Origin: Caulobacter sp.
Lineage (GTDB): Bacteria; Pseudomonadota; Alphaproteobacteria; Caulobacterales; Caulobacteraceae
Direction of reading: 5' to 3'
Assembly: GCA_014378155.1 (NCBI GenBank)
Contig: JACMOF010000412.1
Span: forward strand, 1-11,784
DNA length: 11,784 nt
Both the position numbers and the translations under genes were made by a program. Below, piece after piece: positions 1 through 6,220 of the stretch. The notes under the pieces were generated by a model. It was not told the origin of the DNA, did not search any database, and saw only the letters and a program-made list of their open reading frames with translations. How positions within the stretch are numbered: the first letter of the stretch is position 1; the number at the start of each line of letters is the position of its first letter.

Positions 1-445
1 CCGCCAGATCCGCCGCCGTCCGCCCGCTGACCGGGTGACGCCACCCCGGCGCGATCTGCGCCAGCGGCCCCATCACGAACAGGCGCTGGTGGGCGCGTGG
101 ATGCGGCAACACAAGGCCCGCATCGGTCACGACACGGCCATGGGCGATCAGGTCGAGATCCAGGGTGCGCGGCGCGTTGGCCTCCGTCCGCACCCGGCCA
201 AAATCAGTCTCGATCCGGTGTAGCCTCGCCAGGATTTCGCCCGCAGGTAGCGGCGTCTCGACCAGCCCGACGCCGTTGAGATAGGCTGGCGCGGTAGGGT
301 CCGGCCACGCCGCCGACGCCCACCAGGAGGAACGGCTCAGAACCTTCAGACCTTCCGCCGCGAGGGCGTCGATCGCCGCTCGCAGCAAGGCCTCCCGACT
401 TTCATAGGGGCCGGCCAGGCTGCAGCCCAACGCCACCACCGTCAC
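1..445 (-). CDS. folK: 2-amino-4-hydroxy-6-hydroxymethyldihydropteridine pyrophosphokinase (HPPK), 3'-partial
   Basis: HPPK transfers pyrophosphate from ATP to 6-hydroxymethyl-7,8-dihydropterin in cytosolic folate biosynthesis. The minus strand encodes about 148 residues before the window edge. Visible signatures are the N-terminal VALGCSLAGPYESREALL (usual family form ALGSNLG), the central YLNGV segment, the metal-binding PRTLDLDLI with Asp96 and Asp98, and the following LPHPRAHQRLFVMGPLAQIAP stretch. HPPKs are about 160 residues, so only a short C-terminal tail is missing. I chose the GTG at 445-443 because it begins right at the family N-terminus. An in-frame TTG at 481 would add 12 residues with no family support. 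No convincing Shine-Dalgarno sequence precedes the GTG. The gene is divergent from the NYN gene across only 50 bp. Identification is secure; the exact start is less so. Confidence 0.93.
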   Translation of the reverse strand, partial: MTVVALGCSLAGPYESREALLRAAIDALAAEGLKVLSRSSWWASAAWPDPTAPAYLNGVGLVETPLPAGEILARLHRIETDFGRVRTEANAPRTLDLDLIAHGRVVTDAGLVLPHPRAHQRLFVMGPLAQIAPGWRHPVSGRTAADLA

Positions 446-495
446 CCTATCCAGCCATTTTTGATCGACCTGATTTTTCAAGGAATTCCGACTCA

Positions 496-1113
496 GTGAC
501 CTTTTACCCGACCGAGCGCCTGGCGCTGTTCATAGACGGAGCCAACTTCTTCTCCGCCGCCAAGGCCCTGGCGCTCGATATCGACTACCGCAAGTTGTTG
601 GACGAGTTCCGCAAGCGCGGCATCCTGGTGCGGGCCTATTACTACACCGCGATCGCCGAGAACGAGGAGTATTCCCCGATCCGGCCGCTGGTCGACTGGC
701 TCGACTACAACGGCTTCACCCTGGTGACCAAGCCGGCCCGCGAATATACCGACAGTACGGGCCGCAAGCGCTGGCGCGGCGACATGGACGTCGAGATCGC
801 CGTCGACATGCTGGAAATGGCCGCCACGGTCGATCACCTGGTGCTGTTTTCGGGCGACGGTGACTTCCGCGCCGTAGTCGAGGCCGTGCAGCGCAGGGGC
901 CGCCGCGTCACCGTGGTCTCGACGATGAAGAGCCAGCCGCCGATGACCAGCGACGACCTGCGCCGCCAGGCCGACAACTTCGTGGACCTGGCCGACCTGG
1001 GGAACATCATCGGCCGGCCACAACGCGGCAATCCCCTGCCCCGCTTCGTCACAGAGCCGGCTCGCGGCGGGGCCCCAAGCCAGGACGACCGAGCCCTCGA
1101 CGATGAGGACTGA
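496..1113 (+). CDS. LabA/DUF88-type NYN domain protein (putative nuclease)
   Basis: This 205-residue protein is almost entirely a NYN (PIN-like) domain of the LabA/DUF88 group. Characterised relatives act as metal-dependent ribonucleases, but the substrate here is unknown. The acidic active-site residues are visible: Asp14 in ALFIDGANFF, Asp96 and Asp98 in RGDMDVEIAVDM, and Asp121 and Asp123 in LVLFSGDGDF. A following VVEAVQRRGRRVTVVS strand-helix is typical of the fold. The last 30 residues or so are polar and probably disordered. The start is GTG at 496, supported by AAGGA at 480-484 about 11 bases upstream. The 3' end overlaps the downstream uracil-DNA glycosylase gene by 11 bases, so the two are probably co-translated. 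The family assignment is secure; nuclease activity is inferred from the intact acidic residues. Confidence 0.92.
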   Translation: MTFYPTERLALFIDGANFFSAAKALALDIDYRKLLDEFRKRGILVRAYYYTAIAENEEYSPIRPLVDWLDYNGFTLVTKPAREYTDSTGRKRWRGDMDVEIAVDMLEMAATVDHLVLFSGDGDFRAVVEAVQRRGRRVTVVSTMKSQPPMTSDDLRRQADNFVDLADLGNIIGRPQRGNPLPRFVTEPARGGAPSQDDRALDDED

Positions 1114-1798
1114 CCCGCCACTGGGGCAGCGCTCCAACATCGTCGGCGAGGTCGTGCCCTCGCCTGCAGAGCCGCCACGCGACTGCCCGCTGTGTCCGCG
1201 CCTGGTGGCCTATCGCCGCGAGAACCAGGCGCTCTATCCCGACTGGTTCAACGGGCCAGCCCCGTCGTTCGGCGACCATGAGGCTCAGCTGCTCGTCGTG
1301 GGCCTGGCCCCCGGTCGCAAGGGGGCCAACCGCACGGGTCGCCCGTTCACCGGCGATTTCGCCGGGGCCCTGCTCTACGAGACCATGATCAAGTACGGCT
1401 TCGCCACCGGCAAGTTCGAGGCGCGGCCTGACGACTCGCTGCGGCTGATCGGCAGCGCGGTGACCAACGCCGTCCGCTGCGCCCCGCCGGGCAACAAGCC
1501 CGAGACGTCGGAGGAGAACAACTGCCGGCCGTTCCTGGCGGCGCGGCTGGAGAAGTTTCCCCAACTGAAGGCCATCGTCACCCTGGGCGACGTCTCGCGG
1601 CGCAATCTGCTGAAGGCGCTTGGGCTGAAGGCGTCGGCGGGCATCCCGGGCCACGGCTCGGAGTTCCAGGCCGGACCCTACCGGGTGTTCAACAGCTACC
1701 ACTGCTCGCGGCTGAACACGAACACCGGGCGGCTGACGACGCCGATGTTCGAAGAGTTGTTCCGGCGGGTGAAGGCGTATCTGGACGCGAATCCGTAG
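1103..1798 (+). CDS. Uracil-DNA glycosylase, family 5 (UDGb-like), Fe-S type
   Basis: A base-excision-repair glycosylase expected to remove uracil, and possibly other deaminated bases, from DNA. The 231-residue protein has four cysteines placed for a 4Fe-4S cluster: Cys28 and Cys31 (DCPLCPR), Cys126 (NAVRCAPPGNKP) and Cys141 (NNCRPF). Motif 1, GLAPGRKGANRTGRPFTGD (67-85), is the UDGb form, GLAPxxxGxNRTGRxFTGD, rather than the family 4 form GEAPG. Motif 2 is SYHCSRLNTNTGRLT starting at residue 198, with His200. Most UDGb proteins I know have SYHPS, so Cys201 replaces the usual Pro. The polar catalytic Asp/Asn of other UDG families is not evident in motif 1, as expected for this family. ATG 1103 lies inside the NYN gene. 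The gene faces glpK across a hairpin. Family 5 is preferred over family 4 on motif 1. Confidence 0.93.
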   Translation: MRTDPPLGQRSNIVGEVVPSPAEPPRDCPLCPRLVAYRRENQALYPDWFNGPAPSFGDHEAQLLVVGLAPGRKGANRTGRPFTGDFAGALLYETMIKYGFATGKFEARPDDSLRLIGSAVTNAVRCAPPGNKPETSEENNCRPFLAARLEKFPQLKAIVTLGDVSRRNLLKALGLKASAGIPGHGSEFQAGPYRVFNSYHCSRLNTNTGRLTTPMFEELFRRVKAYLDANP

Positions 1799-1813
1799 CG
1801 CCGCGCCAGCGGA

Positions 1814-1841
1814 TGGGGACAGGCGCATGCACCTGTCCCCA
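1814..1841. repeat. REP-like perfect inverted repeat between convergent genes
   Basis: TGGGGACAGG at 1814-1823 and CCTGTCCCCA at 1832-1841 form a perfect 10-bp stem around the 8-base loop CGCATGCA, which is itself centred on GCATGC. It lies between the end of the uracil-DNA glycosylase gene and the end of glpK, which converge. Neither strand has a T-run after the stem, so it is not a classical intrinsic terminator, although such a G+C-rich hairpin could stabilise 3' ends or aid bidirectional termination. Similar GGGGACAGG...CCTGTCCCC words occur as intergenic repeats in many proteobacteria; copy number in this genome cannot be judged from one window. Confidence 0.7.
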
Positions 1842-1849
1842 ATCACAGC

Positions 1850-3340
1850 CTAGGATCGCACCCTGGGCAGCGCATCAAGCCACCGCGCATAGGCTTCTTC
1901 CCGCGCATTGACGCTCAGCGCCGGCTGCAGCAGCTCCGCCTCCGGCCGCGCCTTCACCGCCTCCTCTACAGAGCTGTAGACCCCCGAGCCGACCCCGGCG
2001 AACAAAGCCGCGCCCAGAGCCGTGGTCTCCTGGTAATTGGCCCGGTGCACGGGAATGCCGGTCAGGTCGGCCAGGCGCTGGCTGAACCAGGCGCTGCGCG
2101 CCATGCCGCCGTCGATGCGCAGCTCGGCGCCGTCGAAGGCCGAGGGGGCGTCGGCCCGCATGGCCTCGATCAGGTCGCGGCCCTGGAAGACGCAGGAATC
2201 GTAGGTCGCGGCGGCGATCTCGGCGAGGCCCGCGTCGCGGGTCAGGCCGAAGATCGCGCCCCGCGCCTCGGCGTCCCACCAAGGCGCGCCCAGGCCCGTG
2301 AAGGCCGGCACCACGACCACCGCATGATCCTGACGGGCGGTGCGCGCCAAGGCCTCGGCTCCGCGCGGGCCGTTGCGAATCCCTAGCCCTTCGTTCAGCC
2401 ACTGGATCGCCGCCCCGGCCACGAAGATCGAGCCCTCCAGGGCGTAGGTCGTGCGTCCGCCTACCCGCGCGGCCACCGTGGTCAGCAGACGCGAGCCGGA
2501 GCGCGGGCGCTCCTCGCCCGTATTGACCAGCATGAAGCCGCCAGTGCCGTAGGTGACCTTCATTTCGCCGGGCCGGATGCAGCCCTGGCCCATCAGCGCC
2601 GCCTGCTGGTCGCCGGCCACGCCGCGGATGGGGATGGCTCGGCCCAGGATATCGGGCGTTACTTCGCCAAAGTCGGCCGCGCAGTCGAGCACCGTCGGCA
2701 GCATGGCGCGCGGCACCTCGAACAGGGCCAGCATCGCGTCCGACCACGCCTGTTTCTCGATGTCGAACAGCAGGGTGCGCGAGGCGTTGGTGGCGTCGGT
2801 GACGTGGGACGCCTTGCCCGTCAGCCGCCAGACGACCCAGCAATCGATCGTGCCGCACAGCAGCTCGCCCGTCTCGGCCCGCCGCCGCGCGCCAGCCACG
2901 TTATCGAGGATCCAGGCGATCTTGGTTCCCGAGAAATAGGGATCGAGCAGCAGGCCCGTTGTCGCGGTCACCGCTGGTTCGTGGCCGGCTTCCAGCAGGC
3001 GGTCGCAGACGGCGGACGTACGCCGGTCCTGCCAGACGATGGCCGGATGGATCGGCCGGCCCGTGGCCTTGTCCCAGACCACCACCGTCTCGCGCTGGTT
3101 GGTGATGCCCAGGGCGGCGATATCGACGCTGTCACGGTCGCATTTTTCGACGGTGTCGCGCAGCACGCCCACGCAGGCGGCGTAGATCTCGTCGGCGTCG
3201 TGCTCGACCCAGCCATCGCGCGGATAGGACTGCCGCAGCGGCCGGCTGGCGTCGCAGACCGGCTTGCCGTCGGTGGTGAACAGGATGGCCCGGGTGCTGG
3301 TCGTGCCCTGATCGAGCGCGAGGATCAGAGGTTGGCCCAT
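1850..3340 (-). CDS. glpK: Glycerol kinase
   Basis: Phosphorylates glycerol with ATP to sn-glycerol 3-phosphate, the entry step of glycerol use. The 496-residue length fits the family (E. coli enzyme about 502). Motifs in order: nucleotide-binding ALDQGTTSTRAIL (8-20), glycerol-contacting Arg83-Glu84 in ITNQRETVVVWD, AIVWQDRRT, Tyr135 in DPYFSGTK, catalytic Asp244-Gln245 in GVAGDQQAALMGQ, YGTGGFMLVNTG (264-275), and VVPAFTGLGAPWWD. Positions match the E. coli residues within one. The E. coli fructose-1,6-bisphosphate loop GKGGTR is absent: the segment before IPIRGVAGDQQ reads FGEVTPDILGRA. The start is ATG 3340, with AAGGGAG (plus-strand 3351-3357) ten bases upstream. No glpF, glpD or glpR is visible beside it, so it may be a single-gene unit; it converges with the glycosylase gene and diverges from the DUF2336 gene. 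Confidence 0.97.
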   Translation of the reverse strand: MGQPLILALDQGTTSTRAILFTTDGKPVCDASRPLRQSYPRDGWVEHDADEIYAACVGVLRDTVEKCDRDSVDIAALGITNQRETVVVWDKATGRPIHPAIVWQDRRTSAVCDRLLEAGHEPAVTATTGLLLDPYFSGTKIAWILDNVAGARRRAETGELLCGTIDCWVVWRLTGKASHVTDATNASRTLLFDIEKQAWSDAMLALFEVPRAMLPTVLDCAADFGEVTPDILGRAIPIRGVAGDQQAALMGQGCIRPGEMKVTYGTGGFMLVNTGEERPRSGSRLLTTVAARVGGRTTYALEGSIFVAGAAIQWLNEGLGIRNGPRGAEALARTARQDHAVVVVPAFTGLGAPWWDAEARGAIFGLTRDAGLAEIAAATYDSCVFQGRDLIEAMRADAPSAFDGAELRIDGGMARSAWFSQRLADLTGIPVHRANYQETTALGAALFAGVGSGVYSSVEEAVKARPEAELLQPALSVNAREEAYARWLDALPRVRS

Positions 3341-3391
3341 GCGTACTGGTCTCCCTTGGATTACTATTCCTGCGGCATCGCGCCGCTATTC

Positions 3392-3420
3392 TTGTCGTTC
3401 CGTGGCTTCGCCTGTTTAAG
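3392..3420 (+). promoter_or_regulatory. Weak candidate promoter for the DUF2336 gene
   Basis: Within the 141-bp divergent region between glpK and the DUF2336 gene, TTGTCG (3392-3397) and TTTAAG (3415-3420) are separated by 17 bases. Each matches four of six positions of the sigma-70 hexamers. This would leave a leader of roughly 55 bases. The same region has a small inverted repeat, CCAAG-GTCGT-CTTGG (3441-3455), and on the minus strand a TTGACC (3459-3454) that could be a glpK -35 box, but no convincing -10 follows it. All of this is weak sequence matching. Confidence 0.25.
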
Positions 3421-3470
3421 CATGTTTTCATTCGCAGCCGCCAAGGTCGTCTTGGTCAAGCTTTGAAATC

Positions 3471-3475
3471 GAGGA
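3471..3475 (+). promoter_or_regulatory. Ribosome binding site fixing a TTG start
   Basis: GAGGA at 3471-3475 sits six bases before TTG 3482, an ideal spacing. An in-frame TGA at 3464-3466 prevents any longer reading frame, and the nearby ATG at 3475 is in another frame that soon stops. Together these make TTG the best supported start for the DUF2336 gene. Confidence 0.7.
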
Positions 3476-3481
3476 TGCTGG

Positions 3482-4597
3482 TTGGTCCAGTCCGCCCAGA
3501 CCGCACAACTCCTGTCCCTGGCCCGCAGCCGCGAGCCGGCTGATCGCGAACGCCTGCTCGCCGGCATCATCGACCTGTGCGACTCCAGTCAGGCCCAGGG
3601 CAGGCCGGCCGCGCCCGACGTCCAGGTCCTGCTTGACTCCATCTTCATGACACTGGTGGTCGAGGCAGAGCGCGACATCCGCCAGCGCCTGGCCGAACGC
3701 CTGGCAGACGCCACCTGGGCGCCCTCCGCCCTGATCAACATCTTGGCCCTGGACGAGATCGAGATCGCTCGTCCGATCATCGCTCGCAGCCCGATTCTGC
3801 GGGACCGCGACCTGATCCGCCTTTTGGTCCAGGCCACCCTGGAACACCAGCTCGAGATCGCCCGACGGCCGGCCCTGTCGCCCGCCGTGGTCGAAGCGAT
3901 CCTGGCCCGCGACGAATCGGCCGTGCTGACGGCGCTCGCCAACAACACTAACGCCCAGATCTCGCCCGACGGCGTCCGCCGGCTCGTCGAACGGGCGCGC
4001 GAGGTTGTCGCCCTGCGCTCGCCCCTGGCGCGCCACCCCGGCCTGTCCAGCGATCTGGCCGAACAGTTGTATCTTTGGGTCGGCCGCGCCCTGCGCGAGG
4101 CCTTGACCACCCGATTCCAGCTTGATCCCGACAAGATGGCCCAGGCCGTCGAAACCGCGTTGCGCGCCGCCCACGCCGGGGACCAGATCGAAGACGCGCC
4201 CAGCCTGGAACAGGCCGAGGATCGCGAGGCGATGGAGGCCGCCCTCATCGAAAAGCTCGACGCCGCTGGTCAGCTGCGCCCGGGCTATCTGCTGCGGGTA
4301 CTGCGCGAGCGGCGCCTGCCGCTATTCCTATTCGCCCTGGCTCGTCTGGGTCAGTTCGACATTCGCCAGGTGCGGCGCGCCGTTGACAGCGACCGTCCCG
4401 AACTGCTGGCCCTGGCCTGCTCAGCCGTCGGCATCGATCGTAGCGTTTTCCCGACCATCCTCGACCACGTGCGCCAACTGAATGGCGGTCGGCCCGGCGG
4501 CGGGGCGGAAGCCGCCCGCAAGGCCAGCGGCGCCTTTGGCCCCTTCGCGCCCGACATCGCGGCCATGGCGTTCCGGCAGGCCGTCAGCGCGGCCTGA
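3482..4597 (+). CDS. DUF2336 family protein (HEAT-like helical repeats)
   Basis: A 371-residue all-helical protein of the DUF2336 family, widespread in alphaproteobacteria and of unknown biochemical role. The N-terminal signature is clear: LLSLARSREPADRERLLAGI at about 10-29, then VEAERDIRQRLAERLAD (60-76), APSALINILALDEIEIARPI (80-99), SPILRDRDLIRLL, and the repeated helix pairs EIARRPALSPAVVEAI and VLTALANNTNAQIS, which resemble HEAT repeats that may bind partner proteins. The C-terminal half (about 210-371) is less conserved but still helical; it includes GYLLRVLRERRLPLFLFALARL. There is no signal peptide, membrane segment or catalytic motif. The start is a TTG behind a good ribosome binding site. 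It is followed after 54 bases by nadK, whose own promoter candidate lies in that gap, so the two may not be a strict operon. Confidence 0.88.
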   Translation: MVQSAQTAQLLSLARSREPADRERLLAGIIDLCDSSQAQGRPAAPDVQVLLDSIFMTLVVEAERDIRQRLAERLADATWAPSALINILALDEIEIARPIIARSPILRDRDLIRLLVQATLEHQLEIARRPALSPAVVEAILARDESAVLTALANNTNAQISPDGVRRLVERAREVVALRSPLARHPGLSSDLAEQLYLWVGRALREALTTRFQLDPDKMAQAVETALRAAHAGDQIEDAPSLEQAEDREAMEAALIEKLDAAGQLRPGYLLRVLRERRLPLFLFALARLGQFDIRQVRRAVDSDRPELLALACSAVGIDRSVFPTILDHVRQLNGGRPGGGAEAARKASGAFGPFAPDIAAMAFRQAVSAA

Positions 4598-4604
4598 GCC
4601 GGCA

Positions 4605-4620
4605 TCAAACCCAGGTTTGA
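4605..4620. promoter_or_regulatory. Palindrome overlapping the nadK -35 box (candidate operator)
   Basis: TCAAACC (4605-4611), two central bases CA, then GGTTTGA (4614-4620) form a perfect 7-2-7 inverted repeat. Its right arm shares TTGA with the TTGACA box at 4617-4622. Its size and position suit an operator for a dimeric repressor, but the regulator is unknown. It is too short, and lacks a T-run, to be read as a terminator for the DUF2336 gene. Confidence 0.45.
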
Positions 4621-4641
4621 CAACACCTCGGCGATCTAGCC
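4617..4641 (+). promoter_or_regulatory. Candidate nadK promoter
   Basis: A perfect TTGACA lies at 4617-4622. Thirteen bases later CTAGCC (4636-4641) resembles the core of the Caulobacter housekeeping -10 element GCTANAWC, within the 10-14 base spacing reported for that class. Initiation 6-8 bases downstream would fall at about 4647-4649, almost on the ATG at 4652. The -10 match is only partial. Confidence 0.4.
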
Positions 4642-4651
4642 ACTTGGCGCG

Positions 4652-5434
4652 ATGTTCCAGCCCCTGCCCTTCGTGACTCGCCTAACCTTCAAGGGCAGTG
4701 ATCGCCCCGAGGCCCAGGAAGCCATTGAGCGGCTGCGCGCCCGGTATGGCGACGTCGGGGACGACAGCGCCCAGGTGATCGTCGCCCTGGGCGGCGACGG
4801 CTTCATGCTGGAGACCCTGCACGACACCATGAAGGGCCAGACCCCGATCTACGGTATGAACCGCGGCTCGGTCGGCTTCCTGATGAACGAATACAGCGAG
4901 GACGCCTTGCTGGAACGGATCAACGCGGCCGAGCGGGCCGTGATCCATCCGCTGGCCATGGTCGCCATCGACTCCAATCGCAAACAGCACCGGGCCTTGG
5001 CCATCAACGAGGTGTCGCTGCTGCGCCAGACCCGCCAGACCGCCAAGCTGCGCATCAGTATCGACGGCAAGGTGCGGATGGGCGAGTTGGTCTGCGACGG
5101 CGTGCTGCTGGCCACACCCGCGGGCTCGACGGCCTACAACCTTTCCGCCCACGGTCCGATCATCCCGATCGGCGCCCAGGTGCTGGCCCTGACCCCGATC
5201 AGCGCCTTCCGCCCCCGCCGCTGGCGTGGCGCGCTTTTGCCGCAGACGGCGCGGGTGACGTTCGAAGTGCTGGAATGCGATAAGCGGCCGGTAAGCGCCG
5301 TGGCCGACAATTTTGAGGTTCGCGACGTGGTCGAGGTCCATATCACCGAAGACAGCAGCGCCAGCCTTTCCATGCTCTTCGACGCCGGTCGAAGCCTTGA
5401 GGAAAGGGTCCTGACGGAGCAGTTCTCGGCCTAG
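4652..5434 (+). CDS. nadK: NAD kinase
   Basis: Converts NAD to NADP with ATP in the cytosol, the only known route to NADP in bacteria. The 260-residue protein has the family hallmarks in order: [10 protein letters not shown] (45-54) with the conserved Asp49, [14 protein letters not shown] (67-80), AINEVSLLR with Asn119-Glu120, [20 protein letters not shown] (147-166) with Asp149, and SAHGPIIPI. The length is typical of the short bacterial form. ATG 4652 is the only plausible start: TAG at 4637-4639 closes the frame upstream, and no Shine-Dalgarno sequence is present in the bases immediately before it, which suits leaderless or near-leaderless translation. The gene lies between the DUF2336 gene and the HPt gene on the same strand. 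The identification is secure. Confidence 0.96.
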   Translation: MFQPLPFVTRLTFKGSDRPEAQEAIERLRARYGDVGDDSAQVIVALGGDGFMLETLHDTMKGQTPIYGMNRGSVGFLMNEYSEDALLERINAAERAVIHPLAMVAIDSNRKQHRALAINEVSLLRQTRQTAKLRISIDGKVRMGELVCDGVLLATPAGSTAYNLSAHGPIIPIGAQVLALTPISAFRPRRWRGALLPQTARVTFEVLECDKRPVSAVADNFEVRDVVEVHITEDSSASLSMLFDAGRSLEERVLTEQFSA

Positions 5435-5524
5435 TCCGGAGAGAACCGTTGGTCAGGGCGATTTGCGAGACTGGCTCGAATTGGCCAGGGCGAAATGGGC
5501 GTCTCATCTAATGTTAACGCCTGC

Positions 5525-5542
5525 GATGGTAACTTTGCCATC
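5525..5542. repeat. Imperfect palindrome upstream of the HPt gene
   Basis: GATGGTAAC followed by TTTGCCATC forms an 18-bp imperfect palindrome (GATGG/CCATC outer arms, seven of nine positions matched). It lies about 20 bases before the GTG start of the HPt gene, in a locally more A+T-rich stretch. It could be a regulator site or a small 5' hairpin, or chance. Confidence 0.25.
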
Positions 5543-5551
5543 TACGCTATT

Positions 5552-5557
5552 GGGGAG
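5552..5557 (+). promoter_or_regulatory. Ribosome binding site fixing the HPt GTG start
   Basis: GGGGAG at 5552-5557 (GGGGAGG with the following base region) lies six bases before GTG 5564. The upstream in-frame ATG at 5495 has no comparable site, and the 23 residues it would add are low-complexity and unlike the family, so GTG 5564 is preferred. Confidence 0.6.
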
Positions 5558-5563
5558 GCGCCC

Positions 5564-6046
5564 GTGACGAACAAGCCCGCCGCAGAAGTAATTCAAGTGC
5601 CAAACATGCTTAAGCTGAAGGTGGGTGGACGCGGTGGTATCGACCTGGCGGCGATCGCCAAGGCCGAGGCGGCGCTGAAGAGCCTGTCAGGCAACTTTGC
5701 CCAATGGCTGAACGACGAGATCGTCAAGCTGGAGGCCGCGCGCCAGGATGTGCGCGCCAAGGGCCTGACCGCCGAGACCGTCGAGACCCTCTATCTTCGC
5801 GCCCATGACCTGAAGGGCCTGGGAGCCACCTACGACTTCCCGCTGATCACGCGATTGGCCGCTTCGCTGTGCAAATTGATCGACGAACCCGCCACCCGCC
5901 TTACGGCGCCGTTATTTTTGGTGGACGGCCACATCGACGCAATCAAGGCCTGCGTCCGCGGCGACATCAAGGTCGACACCCACCCAGTGGGCAAGGTCTT
6001 GGCTACGGAACTGGAAGGCCGCGTGGCCGAATACCTGGCGATCTAA
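5564..6046 (+). CDS. Single-domain histidine phosphotransfer (HPt) protein
   Basis: A 160-residue cytosolic HPt protein that would relay phosphate between a hybrid histidine kinase and a response regulator. The key motif is LYLRAHDLKGLGATYDF, where His81 (counted from the GTG start) is the predicted phosphorylation site, followed by the helix PLITRLAASLCKLIDEP. The N-terminal 25 residues or so are a non-HPt extension; helices IDLAAIAKAEAALKSLSGNF and WLNDEIVKLEAARQDVRAKG lead into the HPt bundle. No kinase, receiver or output domain is present, and no kinase gene is adjacent, so it is an orphan relay component. Caulobacter has several such proteins, including ShpA of the ShkA-ShpA-TacA stalk pathway; I cannot tell from sequence alone whether this is that one. 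It follows nadK by 129 bases and ends at a strong terminator. Confidence 0.88.
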   Translation: MTNKPAAEVIQVPNMLKLKVGGRGGIDLAAIAKAEAALKSLSGNFAQWLNDEIVKLEAARQDVRAKGLTAETVETLYLRAHDLKGLGATYDFPLITRLAASLCKLIDEPATRLTAPLFLVDGHIDAIKACVRGDIKVDTHPVGKVLATELEGRVAEYLAI

Positions 6047-6067
6047 AGCCATCCAGGCGTACGACCT

Positions 6068-6102
6068 GAAAGCCTCGGCCCATAGCCGGGGCTTTTTTCT
6101 TT
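6068..6102 (+). terminator. Rho-independent terminator after the HPt gene
   Basis: AAGCCTCGGC (6070-6079), loop CCATA, and GCCGGGGCTT (6085-6094) form a 10-bp stem with one T-G wobble. It is followed by a run of T residues (TTTTTTC, then TTTTC). It starts 21 bases after the HPt stop codon. On the other strand the stem is followed by only three T residues, so it probably acts mainly on plus-strand transcripts. The 118 bases between it and the end of the oxidase gene hold only a minor stem, CGCCCT/AGGGCG (6129-6134 and 6143-6148). Confidence 0.92.
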
Positions 6103-6220
6103 TCGGGCTCGGCTCTCGATGTTCTGCGCGCCCTCGCGCCAAAGGGCGTCATGTCGAAGGTGATCGCAGGGCCGCGAAGAGTTTTCAAAGGCTCGAATGC
6201 GATGCCATGGTCAAGGTTCT

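Noticed and set aside
493..1140. A 215-codon minus-strand frame opposite the NYN gene
   Set aside because: It shadows a recognised domain protein and shows no motif, signal or ribosome binding site of its own.
1049..1846. A 265-codon open frame on the minus strand opposite the uracil-DNA glycosylase gene
   Set aside because: It is the complement of a protein with intact Fe-S and catalytic motifs; the translation is Arg/Gln/Leu-rich without recognisable features.
3428..4174. A 248-codon minus-strand frame opposite the DUF2336 gene
   Set aside because: It is a shadow of a clear DUF2336 protein; composition is Gln/Gly/Asp-rich and no start signal is visible.
5503..5533. TTAA/GTTAAC and GGTAAC words upstream of the HPt gene as a CtrA site
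   Set aside because: The CtrA consensus needs two TTAA half-sites seven bases apart; positions 11 bases on either side of the TTAA at 5514 do not carry a second one.
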